Source: Desulfobacterales bacterium (GTDB lineage Bacteria > Desulfobacterota > Desulfobacteria > Desulfobacterales > 4be13). Taken from it: 10,639 nt of DNA. A model generated the notes under the pieces. It made no database searches, was not told where the DNA came from, and saw only the letters and a list, made by a program, of their open reading frames with translations. Below, one piece after another: positions 1 to 5,604 of the stretch; the first letter of the stretch is position 1; each line of letters begins with the position of its first letter. The DNA is taken from the NCBI GenBank assembly GCA_029940115.1, contig JAOZRQ010000096.1:5657-16295 (forward strand). Reading direction: 5' to 3'. A program made the translations under genes and the position numbers.

Positions 1-143
1 AAACCGCACGGGCCGAAAATGAGGAGGCGTTGCGTAAACAGGAAACCGCACGGGCCGAAAATGAGGAGGCGTTGCGTAAACAGGAAACCGCACGGGCTGA
101 AAAAGAGGAGGCGTTGCGTAAACAGGAAACCGCACGGGCCGAA
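1..143 (+). repeat. 42-bp in-frame tandem repeat
   Basis: Three 42-bp copies (1-42, 43-84, 85-126) followed by a 17-bp partial copy (127-143). Copies 1 and 2 are identical. Copy 3 differs at two bases, giving gct for gcc and aaa for aat. The array runs off the left edge, so total copy number is unknown. The near-identity of adjacent copies suggests recent slippage or recombination within the coding sequence. Confidence 0.95.
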
Positions 144-188
144 CGTCTGGCAACGAAACTCAGGGAGCTGGGGGTTTCTCCTGATTAG
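1..188 (+). CDS. Uma2-type endonuclease, C-terminal tail (5' end outside window)
   Basis: Open from the window edge in the frame whose codons begin at position 3, ending at TAG 186-188. Visible residues are three full copies plus a fourth partial copy of a 14-residue unit, TARAENEEALRKQE (third copy has K for N), then a closing segment that reads ERLATKLRELGVSPD. Many Uma2-family (DUF820, PD-(D/E)XK-fold) proteins end in such a charged, Ala/Glu/Arg-rich coiled coil capped by a 'ERLAxKLRELGxxPD' motif, and the name rests on that. The catalytic domain lies upstream of the window, so activity cannot be judged. Fourteen residues are two helical heptads, so copy-number change would lengthen the coil without breaking its register. 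Alternative: another protein sharing this tail. Confidence 0.7.
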   Translation, partial: TARAENEEALRKQETARAENEEALRKQETARAEKEEALRKQETARAERLATKLRELGVSPD

Positions 189-275
189 GTGCAAACCTGC
201 AAATTTTTCTTTGATGGCACGGACCATGAGATTCAGCTTGCTGTACACTCTTGGGAAACAAGGGAAGGAGAGAAC

Positions 276-677
276 ATGCCTCTTGCACAAACGAATGCGG
301 AGTTGTCGTTTGACCAGTTGGTGAGTGCCGTGACGCGGCTCCCGCAAGCCGAGTTTGAGAAATTTGTCCGCACGGTATGTGGAATCCGTCCGTCATATGA
401 GAAACACCGTCTTTCACGTCGTGAGTCCGAGCTGTTGCTCAGGATCAACCAGGGTGTTCCGTCGGCCACACAACATCGGTATGATGAGCTGATTGTGAAA
501 CGGGATGCCAGGAGACTCACTCATGAGGAATATGAGGAACTCCTGCGACTCACCGACCAGGTGGAACTTCTGGATGCCGAACGGGTGGGATGTCTGACGG
601 AGTTGGCCCGCATTCGGAACCGGCCATTAACATTGCTCATGGACGAATTGGGGATCACTTCTTCAACAGATGCGTAA
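276..677 (+). CDS. Small uncharacterised helical protein paired with an HNH nuclease
   Basis: 133 residues. The frame is open back to a GTG at 189, directly after the upstream stop, but ATG 276 is preferred because AAGGAG at 265-270 sits 5 nt ahead of it. The protein is strongly helical and charged: an N-terminal 'FDQLVSAVTRLPQAEFEKFV' segment, then 'ESELLLRINQGVP', then 'LTHEEYEELLRLTDQVELLDAER', ending in 'LMDELGI'. There is no signal peptide, membrane segment or catalytic motif. From memory, proteins of this layout occur in many bacteria directly before a small HNH endonuclease, as here, with no known function. The 8-bp overlap with the HNH start implies translational coupling. The first ~30 residues 'LSFDQLVSAVTRLPQAEFEKFV' look like a conserved region for interaction, but that is speculative. 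Confidence 0.8.
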   Translation: MPLAQTNAELSFDQLVSAVTRLPQAEFEKFVRTVCGIRPSYEKHRLSRRESELLLRINQGVPSATQHRYDELIVKRDARRLTHEEYEELLRLTDQVELLDAERVGCLTELARIRNRPLTLLMDELGITSSTDA

Positions 678-927
678 ATCTCAGAAACTGCGACGGATTG
701 TGGCCGAGCGTGCTCATGGATGCTGTGAGTATTGTCTGAGCCAAGAATGGTTCTCAACTCAGGCATTCTCTCTTGATCATGTCGTGCCATTGGAAAAGGG
801 CGGCGAGACCACACCGAACAATCTGGCCTTGTCGTGTCAGGGATGCAATAACCACAAATACACGAAGACAGAAGGCCATGATCCGGTGACACGCCCTCTA
901 TCACCCCAGGCAACATTGCTGGAATGA
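670..927 (+). CDS. HNH endonuclease, frameshifted after the nuclease core
   Basis: The 85-residue product starts at ATG 670 inside the previous gene's last codons; no clear Shine-Dalgarno sequence, so expression is probably coupled to that gene. It contains the full HNH core: a first zinc knuckle CCEYC (residues 17-21), the LDHVVPLEKGG histidine strand, an NNLAL asparagine segment, and a second zinc pair CQGCNNHK with the final His. Such proteins cut or nick DNA with a beta-beta-alpha-metal fold. Relatives are about 130-140 residues, with a conserved tail beginning 'PLxHPRxxxW'. Here that tail is present in the next frame (see 896-1075), so this frame stops early after about ten aberrant residues. 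The metal-binding core is intact and could in principle still fold. Target and role are unknown. Confidence 0.75.
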   Translation: MRKSQKLRRIVAERAHGCCEYCLSQEWFSTQAFSLDHVVPLEKGGETTPNNLALSCQGCNNHKYTKTEGHDPVTRPLSPQATLLE

Positions 928-1075
928 GCATTTTGTGTGGAGTGAGGACTGTACGTTGATTGTCGGGTTGACTCCGACAGGACGCGCGACGGTCGGGACG
1001 TTGCATCTCAACCGGCCGGGTCTGGTCAATCTCCGACGATTACTTTATGCGGCCAAGAAACATCCGAGTCAATAG
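896..1075 (+). pseudogene. Out-of-frame 3' part of the HNH endonuclease gene
   Basis: Starting at 896, the frame one base later than the HNH frame reads LYHPRQHCWNEHFVWSED, then 'TLIVGLTPTGRATVGTL' and 'NLRRLLYAAKKHP', ending at TAG 1073-1075. These match the C-terminal motifs of this HNH family as I remember them. Family members usually have about five residues (such as GETVP) between 'DPVT/S' and 'LYHPR'. Here only four bases (892-895) lie between those codons, so an 11-bp deletion explains both the missing residues and the frame change. It has no start codon or ribosome site of its own. Confidence 0.8.
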
Positions 1076-1097
1076 CGCACTTTCCAGAATTTCTCAA

Positions 1098-1126
1098 TTG
1101 ACAACTCGCCCAATTCCTGATAAATG
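1098..1126 (+). promoter_or_regulatory. Putative sigma-70 promoter for the DUF2007-aldolase gene
   Basis: Perfect -35 TTGACA (1098-1103), 17-bp spacer, weak -10 TAAATG (1121-1126). Transcription would start near 1133, giving a leader of about 100 nt that contains the 1145-1201 palindrome. The -10 is poor, so the promoter may need activation, or this may be chance. Confidence 0.4.
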
Positions 1127-1136
1127 TTGCAACATT
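1123..1136. promoter_or_regulatory. 14-bp perfect palindrome, candidate operator
   Basis: AATGTTGCAACATT reads the same on both strands and overlaps the -10 hexamer and expected start site of the promoter at 1098-1126. That is where a dimeric repressor would block transcription. No regulator gene is adjacent. Confidence 0.4.
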
Positions 1137-1144
1137 CCCCAGAA

Positions 1145-1201
1145 GGAGTGCCAAAGTTGCACTTTGGCAGTTCTGCTACCAAAGTGCAACTTTGGCACTC
1201 C
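1145..1201. repeat. Nested inverted repeat (23-bp arms, each arm itself a dyad)
   Basis: Left arm 1145-1167 and right arm 1179-1201 are perfect reverse complements, separated by 11 nt. Each arm contains CCAAAGT and ACTTTGG around a 3-nt centre, so each can also fold into its own small hairpin. It lies between the putative promoter and the start codon at 1234. No T-run follows the right arm, so it is not a typical intrinsic terminator. It is likely a dispersed palindromic element or a leader structure. Confidence 0.85.
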
Positions 1202-1233
1202 CTCTGTTGCCACGTCAGTTTAAGAGGTCAGAT

Positions 1234-2766
1234 ATGAACGAAAATGAGAAAGAGCAAAATGAATATGGCAAGCTAGCGGTTCTGGAGAGCATTGTGGAAG
1301 CCCAGATACTCGGATCCATTCTGGAAGAGGAGAATGTTCCCCATATGATTCAATCCCACCACGACACCGCGTATGATGGACTGTTCCAGTTTCAGAAAGG
1401 ATGGGGGCATATATCCGCACCTTTGTCGTACAAGGCAGATATCCTCAGAATCCTTGATGAGATCAGATCTGATACCATAGAAGGAGGTAAAAGAATGACG
1501 GATTTTGAAAACGCCCTTGAAGTCGGCCGGCCCCCCAATGTGAAAACACTTTTCCCCAATTCAAAGGCCCTGATAGTCAGCGGGAAATATGTTGACGTTG
1601 CCATGCTTCAGAAGGGAAAGGCGATGAGCATCGCGGCAAACGGCAGAAACAGCTTTGTCGTTCGGGGTGCCTTGCACGCGGCCCAACGGGCAAATTCTGT
1701 GCTGATCATTGAGATTGCCAAGTCCGAGGGCGGGGCAGGCGCGTACTGTGCGGTCAATTTCTGGAATCTTGCCCGGCAGGTGGACGCCCTGTGCAACGAG
1801 CTGAATATCACGGTGCCGGTGGCCATCCACGCGGACCATTACGGCATCAAGAGTGAAACGGATGTCGAGACCGCAAAGATCGAAATTCCCACCCTCTTTG
1901 AGGCCGGCGTCACCTCCATCGCCATTGACGCGTCCCATATGCCAGATGACAAGAACCTGCTCGCGAGCTTGGCGTTGCACCCGTTTGTGCCGTCATGGGC
2001 CGGATTTGAGACCGAGGTGGGTGAGATCAAGGGAAAAGAGGGGCTTTCAACGGTGGATGAGGCTCTGTTTCTCATCCAAGGGCTGAACGCGCATGGAATC
2101 TTTCCCAACTGGATCGCGCTGAACAACGGGTCCACCCACGGGATTGAGGCGAGTGACAAGGGCATCCAAGTGGCACTGACCCGGCAGATCCATGACGCGC
2201 TGGAGAAATACAAGGTCTCTGGCGCGCAACACGGGACATCAGGGAACCATTCGGACCGGCTCAGGGAAATTGCCTCCCAGACCCGGACCACCAAGGCGAA
2301 TGTTGCGACCGCGCTTCAGATGATCTCGTGGGGACTTGAGGTGAACGATTATGGAAACGCCCAACTCGACAAAGAGGGGAATTTTGTCAAAGTGAAGGAT
2401 CAGGGGATGACAGAGGCGTCATGGGCCGAAATGGTGGCTCATGCCAATGAAAAAGGCTGGAAAGGCGGGAATTGCAAAAAGCTGAACCTTCCCTTTGAGA
2501 ACAGGCTTCTGGGACAGGCAAAGACGGTTCGGGAGAGGATGGCAAGGCGGGTGGAAGATTTTGTTTTTCATATGCTTGTCACTGTATTCAATGCCCAAGA
2601 TACCGCACCCCTTGCCATTGAGGCGATCCTCAACGCCGATTCCTGTGATCCCGGTTCCAATGCCGAGCGAATTGAGAATCCTGATGAATGGACCCAGGAA
2701 AAGATCATTGAGCGGGCCGCATCCATTTCGAGCGACAAGGGGCCTGAGGGGGATTTTGACGATTGA
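1234..2766 (+). CDS. fba: DUF2007-like domain fused in frame to class II fructose-bisphosphate aldolase
   Basis: ATG 1234 follows AAGAGGT (1222-1228), giving 510 residues. Residues about 10-80 resemble the DUF2007 'putative signal transducing protein' domain, usually a free ~80-residue protein. The remaining 423 residues, from an internal ATG at 1495, form a complete class II (zinc-dependent) aldolase, which interconverts fructose-1,6-bisphosphate with glyceraldehyde-3-phosphate and dihydroxyacetone phosphate. Numbered from 1495, motifs are HADHYG (112-117; metal ligand and acid residue region), DASHMPDD (145-152), FETEVGE (171-177), NNGSTHG (210-216) and AQHGTSGN (244-251), holding the expected zinc-binding histidines. 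Related sugar-bisphosphate aldolases cannot be excluded. The internal start has its own strong ribosome site, so the short aldolase is probably made alone or alongside the fusion. A one-base indel near the junction would restore a stop at 1478-1480 and separate the two genes. Confidence 0.85.
   Translation: MNENEKEQNEYGKLAVLESIVEAQILGSILEEENVPHMIQSHHDTAYDGLFQFQKGWGHISAPLSYKADILRILDEIRSDTIEGGKRMTDFENALEVGRPPNVKTLFPNSKALIVSGKYVDVAMLQKGKAMSIAANGRNSFVVRGALHAAQRANSVLIIEIAKSEGGAGAYCAVNFWNLARQVDALCNELNITVPVAIHADHYGIKSETDVETAKIEIPTLFEAGVTSIAIDASHMPDDKNLLASLALHPFVPSWAGFETEVGEIKGKEGLSTVDEALFLIQGLNAHGIFPNWIALNNGSTHGIEASDKGIQVALTRQIHDALEKYKVSGAQHGTSGNHSDRLREIASQTRTTKANVATALQMISWGLEVNDYGNAQLDKEGNFVKVKDQGMTEASWAEMVAHANEKGWKGGNCKKLNLPFENRLLGQAKTVRERMARRVEDFVFHMLVTVFNAQDTAPLAIEAILNADSCDPGSNAERIENPDEWTQEKIIERAASISSDKGPEGDFDD
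1481..1497 (+). promoter_or_regulatory. Internal ribosome binding site and start of the aldolase
   Basis: AAGGAGG (1481-1487) lies 7 nt before ATG 1495, in the same frame as the longer gene. It is the best Shine-Dalgarno/start pair in this gene and marks the natural N-terminus of a 423-residue aldolase. Confidence 0.85.
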
Positions 2767-2780
2767 AGGGTAGAAGGTTA

Positions 2781-2808
2781 TAAGGCTTAAGGCTTAAGGG
2801 TTAAGGGT
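2781..2808 (+). repeat. Heptanucleotide tandem array (4 x 7 bp)
   Basis: TAAGGCT twice, then TAAGGGT twice, with no interruption, starting 15 bp after the aldolase stop. It is one of three arrays with a 7-bp period in the window (others at 7591-7660 and 9540-9567), resembling the short tandemly repeated repetitive (STRR) sequences known from filamentous cyanobacteria. Confidence 0.85.
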
Positions 2809-2815
2809 TGAGGAT

Positions 2816-2894
2816 AAACCCGGGTTTTGAAAAAACAGTTGCTTCTGTTGCCGAAAAAAACCGGGTTTCTTCTAGACCGGATGCCTAATCCGGT
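2816..2894. repeat. Palindrome cluster with AAACC(C)GGGTTT motifs
   Basis: AAACCCGGGTTT (2816-2827) is a perfect 12-bp palindrome. AAACCGGGTTT recurs at 2858-2868, and the two can pair with each other as an 8-bp stem. A hairpin with arms ACCGGAT/ATCCGGT lies at 2876-2894 (7-bp stem, 5-nt loop). The cluster may end the aldolase transcript but lacks a clear T-tract. The rest of the 2767-3181 gap up to the tupA promoter shows no convincing gene. Confidence 0.6.
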
Positions 2895-3075
2895 TCCGGA
2901 CGCTTTCTTCTGTAAATCTGCAGGCCATCCGACCGTGGAAGGAACAGTTTCAGAGCCACAGTTTCTCTCTCTTCATCCGCGGATCACAATTTTCAGCCCG
3001 TGTCGGAAACCACAAAAACCGTTAGAACCAGTCACATTCACAGAAGCCAAGTGACACAATTTCATGGTCATCCTC

Positions 3076-3104
3076 TTGACATGTACTCCGTTTATGGTTA
3101 TCCT
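3076..3104 (+). promoter_or_regulatory. Sigma-70 promoter of tupA, with an 11-bp direct repeat
   Basis: TTGACA (3076-3081), 17-bp spacer, TATCCT (3099-3104); expected start near 3111, leader about 70 nt. ATGGTCATCCT (3064-3074) and ATGGTTATCCT (3094-3104) are direct repeats 30 bp apart. The second copy covers the -10, so a regulator binding both on one helix face could control the promoter. Confidence 0.65.
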
Positions 3105-3181
3105 TTTTTGAGTTTGATGAACATGGGGTTCATGCAAACGAAAATAGACTTGGACGGACTAAGACAGACAAGAGGATGAAC

Positions 3182-4081
3182 ATGAAAAAGTGGCTTTTTT
3201 CGATCACCGCTCTGCTTCTCATTCTGCCGGCTATTGCTTTTCAAGCGTTTGCGGGGGATAAGGAGATCAAGATGTCCACCACCACAAGCACTCAGGCTTC
3301 GGGGCTTCTGGATCTGCTTCTGCCGGAGCTGAAGAAGGATACCGGCATTGATGTCAGGGTGATTGCCAAGGGAACCGGCGCGGCCATCCGTGACGGGATG
3401 GATGGGAATGTGGATGTGATCTTTGTGCATGCCAAAGAGAGAGAGGAGGCATTTGTCTCAGAGGGATACGGCACAAAGCGGTACGCGGTGATGCACAACG
3501 ACTTTGTCATTCTGGGGCCCAAAAATGACCCGGCAGGCATAAGAGAGATGAAGGATGCAGTGCAGGCGCTGAAGAAGATCGCCGAATCCAACTCAATGTT
3601 TGTCTCCAGAGGGGACGACAGTGGAACCCATACCAAAGAGCAGTTCCTCTGGAAATCCACCGGCCTTCAGATGGAGACCGTCACAAAGCCGATTGTCAAG
3701 AAGGGGAAAAAACGGGAGGTCACCTTCACCCATCCCAAGGGGAGTTGGTATGTCTCCATCGGACAGGGAATGGGGAAGACCCTGACTTATGCTGACGAAA
3801 AGCGGGCTTATACCCTGTCAGACAGGGGGACCATCATCAAATACAAATTGGGGCGCAAGCACACCTTGGATCTGGAACTCCTTTCCGAAGGGGACCCGAA
3901 CCTTTTCAATCCTTACGGCGTCATCCCCGTCAATCCGAAAAAGTTTCCCCATGTAAAGCATGAACTTGCGGAACAGTTCGCCAAATGGCTGGTTTCCAAG
4001 AAAGGACAGTCGCTGATCGCCAATTACAAGCTTATGAATCAGCAACTCTTCCATCCAGATGCCATTCCGGATGTCAAGTAA
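3182..4081 (+). CDS. tupA: Tungstate ABC transporter substrate-binding protein (TupA-like)
   Basis: 299 residues. The ATG at 3182 is chosen over 3176 because AGAGG at 3171-3175 is 6 nt from it but touches the earlier one. A signal peptide (residues 1-24, basic MKKW then hydrophobic, ending AFA) sends the protein to the periplasm. The mature part begins with the oxyanion-binding STTTSTQASGLL (32-43), then GTGAAI (64-69), VDVIFVHAK (77-85), the second ligand loop SRGDDSGTH (142-150), GQGMGKTL, and the late LSDRGT and LFNPYGVI motifs. This set is typical of TupA, the high-affinity tungstate-binding protein that loads W onto the TupBC importer for tungsten enzymes such as formate dehydrogenase or aldehyde:ferredoxin oxidoreductase. 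No tupB or tupC follows: the next gene is unrelated and 550 bp away, so partners must be elsewhere. A molybdate or mixed specificity is possible. Confidence 0.88.
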   Translation: MKKWLFSITALLLILPAIAFQAFAGDKEIKMSTTTSTQASGLLDLLLPELKKDTGIDVRVIAKGTGAAIRDGMDGNVDVIFVHAKEREEAFVSEGYGTKRYAVMHNDFVILGPKNDPAGIREMKDAVQALKKIAESNSMFVSRGDDSGTHTKEQFLWKSTGLQMETVTKPIVKKGKKREVTFTHPKGSWYVSIGQGMGKTLTYADEKRAYTLSDRGTIIKYKLGRKHTLDLELLSEGDPNLFNPYGVIPVNPKKFPHVKHELAEQFAKWLVSKKGQSLIANYKLMNQQLFHPDAIPDVK

Positions 4082-4094
4082 TATGTGACTTGAT

Positions 4095-4170
4095 CATAAG
4101 TGTGAACTTATGCTCTTGCTCTTAATCTTGCTCCTGTCCATCCGATTGAGAGCAGGAGAAGGAGCAAGAG
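4095..4170. repeat. Two stem-loops downstream of tupA
   Basis: CATAAGT/ACTTATG (4095-4112, 4-nt loop) is followed by CTCTTGCTC (4113-4121) pairing with GAGCAAGAG (4162-4170). Inside that, CTCCTG (4131-4136) can pair with CAGGAG (4153-4158). It sits 14 nt after the tupA stop and may stabilise or end the transcript, although no T-run follows. Confidence 0.55.
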
Positions 4171-4195
4171 GTTTGATTGGGTACTTATGAGCTTG

Positions 4196-4217
4196 CAAAG
4201 TGGTGTACATCACTTTG
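4196..4217. repeat. 22-bp near-perfect palindrome
   Basis: CAAAGTG (4196-4202) and CACTTTG (4211-4217) flank an almost symmetric centre; only one base pair departs from dyad symmetry. The CAAAGTG core recalls the palindromes at 1145-1201 and 5657-5686. Confidence 0.6.
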
Positions 4218-4270
4218 GAAGTCTGTGCCCCTCCTGCCGAAGGCTTACTTGAACCAGTCCTTCAAATCAA

Positions 4271-4319
4271 CTGTTCAATTTGAACAGATTGTATAGACAG
4301 ACTGTTCAATTTGAACAGT
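4271..4319. promoter_or_regulatory. Twin 17-bp palindromes, candidate upstream activator sites
   Basis: CTGTTCAATTTGAACAG occurs exactly at 4271-4287 and 4302-4318; the second extends to 19 bp with flanking A and T. Each is a perfect dyad around a central T. The centres are 31 bp apart, close to three helical turns, so two dimers would bind on the same face. They lie about 143 and 112 bp before the expected sigma-54 start site, where bacterial enhancer-binding proteins usually bind. Their regulator is not in the window. Confidence 0.6.
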
Positions 4320-4394
4320 CGGACATCCTCATTCCTTTCGGCGTATCAGATCATAACTCATTGATATCATGGATATTTCAAAAAGATGCAATGG

Positions 4395-4411
4395 TTGGCA
4401 TAATTTTTGCT
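4395..4411 (+). promoter_or_regulatory. Sigma-54 (-24/-12) promoter of the PEP-CTERM gene
   Basis: TTGGCATAATTTTTGCT matches the RpoN consensus TTGGCACNNNNNTTGCW apart from the base after GGCA. The GG and GC doublets have the required 10 bp between them. Transcription would start near 4422, giving a leader of about 210 nt. A one-mismatch IHF-like site (4344-4356) lies between this promoter and the twin palindromes. Confidence 0.7.
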
Positions 4412-4448
4412 ACATTCTAACATAAGGGCGATGATAAAAGCTGACTTG

Positions 4449-4468
4449 TTGAAATCATACGATTTCAA
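4449..4468. repeat. Leader stem-loop
   Basis: TTGAAATC (4449-4456) and GATTTCAA (4461-4468) form a perfect 8-bp stem with a 4-nt ATAC loop, about 30 nt into the predicted leader RNA. Outer bases CTGAC (4441-4445) and GTCAG (4486-4490) could pair around it. Confidence 0.55.
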
Positions 4469-4548
4469 TTTTCGAGTTGAACATCGTCAGATCCAACAAA
4501 AACAGTGGGTTGCAAAAAGTATCCGAAGTCCAAGTCAACGCAAAATTA

Positions 4549-4560
4549 AAAGGAGGTGAT
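4549..4560 (+). promoter_or_regulatory. Extended Shine-Dalgarno sequence without a start codon
   Basis: AAAGGAGGTGAT includes 11 bases complementary to the 3' tail of 16S rRNA, yet no usable start codon follows at normal spacing. The true start of the next gene is 70-80 nt downstream with its own ribosome site. It could be a ribosome standby site, a remnant of a lost gene, or chance. Confidence 0.4.
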
Positions 4561-4632
4561 AGGATAGCAGACATAAGTGAGGATTTCCAAAATTGAATTT
4601 AACCGTCAGAGAAATTGAAAGGAGAAGTGAAA

Positions 4633-5580
4633 ATGAAAAATGTGAACATCAGCACAATCATGTCAGCGCTGATTGCCCTGCTAACGATTATGATCCTGAT
4701 GCAGGGGCAGATGGCATTGGCGTTTCCAACAACAATGATTTTGGGAATTGACGATGACAGTGACAAGTTTGCCCTCTATGATCTGGAAACTCACGAGGCC
4801 AGACTCCTTGATGCAACGATTCTGTCCGGTGATGATCGGGGAAGCGGAAGGGCCCCGAGGGAAATTGAGAGCTTGACTTATGGAGGGGACGGCATATTTT
4901 ACGGTGTCCAGTCTTACAATTGGAAAACAACGAGCCAGTTGTACAAGTTTGAGCTCAGTGATGACCTGAATGATATCACTGTGGAAAAGGTGGGCACTGG
5001 CTTTGATGCCTCAAACATTGATGCCGTTGAGTACGCAGACGGTCTGCTCTATGCGGTGGACAACAGCAAGGGCAAGAACGAATTGGTGGCTGTTGATGCG
5101 CTCACCGGGCAAGTTGCTGATCGTAGAGCCGTGACGGGTGACAGAGGTGCCAAAAAGTTTGAAGGTCTCGCGTATAAAGACGGGACACTGTACGGCAGCG
5201 CCACAACAAATGATGGAAAGAAGAAGTCTGACGGGACGTTGACCGGCGGAGATCACAGCAGTTCCCTCTATACGATAGACCTCGTCACAGGAGAGGCTGG
5301 CTTGGTGGGTCAGATCGGATTCGGTCAGGTCGAGTCGCTCACCTTTGCGGGAGACATGTTATACGGAACCTCTGACACAAGTGACGCTTTTCTTGAAATT
5401 GCCCTGCTGTTGGAAGGTGAGGGTGATCTTGGAAATGTCCTGTCTGATTGGGGGACCGACATAGAAGGCATTGCAGGCTATTCGCCGAATGCGGCGGAGT
5501 CACCGGAACCGGCCACAATGTTCCTCTTAGCTTCAGGACTGGCTGGCCTTGCCGGGCTCAGGAGAAAATTCAGGAAGTAG
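4633..5580 (+). CDS. PEP-CTERM sorting-domain protein, beta-propeller-like
   Basis: 315 residues. ATG 4633 has AAAGGAG (4618-4624) 8 nt ahead; an in-frame TTG at 4615 has no such site. Residues 1-30 form a signal peptide ending ALA. The C-terminus (290-315) is a PEP-CTERM signal: SPEPAT, a short hydrophobic helix, then the basic end RRKFRK. In this system an exosortase cuts near the PEP motif and the protein is delivered to the surface or extracellular matrix, usually with exopolysaccharide. The body shows four or more degenerate blade-like repeats of the form 'ExLTYxxGxxYG...LYxxDLxTGE' (for example IESLTYGGDGIFYG, FEGLAYKDGTLYGS, VESLTFAGDMLYGT), suggesting a small beta-propeller, probably binding rather than catalytic. 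Acidic DDDSD near the mature N-terminus could bind calcium. No exosortase gene is nearby. It is a single-gene unit with a sigma-54-type promoter and its own terminator. Confidence 0.85.
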   Translation: MKNVNISTIMSALIALLTIMILMQGQMALAFPTTMILGIDDDSDKFALYDLETHEARLLDATILSGDDRGSGRAPREIESLTYGGDGIFYGVQSYNWKTTSQLYKFELSDDLNDITVEKVGTGFDASNIDAVEYADGLLYAVDNSKGKNELVAVDALTGQVADRRAVTGDRGAKKFEGLAYKDGTLYGSATTNDGKKKSDGTLTGGDHSSSLYTIDLVTGEAGLVGQIGFGQVESLTFAGDMLYGTSDTSDAFLEIALLLEGEGDLGNVLSDWGTDIEGIAGYSPNAAESPEPATMFLLASGLAGLAGLRRKFRK

Positions 5581-5604
5581 CAAAGACTGACCGTTGGCGA
5601 TGAT

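Noticed and set aside
1..143. CRISPR array
   Set aside because: The 42-bp units are directly adjacent, have no spacers and encode a coherent coiled coil.
521..1006. Minus-strand open frame of 161 codons
   Set aside because: Lies entirely across the helical-protein and HNH genes, has no recognisable motif and a composition typical of antisense translation.
1145..1201. Intrinsic terminator of the HNH transcript
   Set aside because: Long perfect stem but no T-run on either side, and it lies downstream of a promoter-like element for the next gene.
2827..3054. 75-codon open frame starting at TTG, beginning MKKQLLLLPKK
   Set aside because: It has no ribosome site, is translated from the AAACCGGGTTT repeat region and has no recognisable domain; it stops just before the tupA promoter.
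4615..4632. TTG start for the PEP-CTERM gene
   Set aside because: ATG 4633 has a well-spaced AAAGGAG and gives a normal signal peptide.
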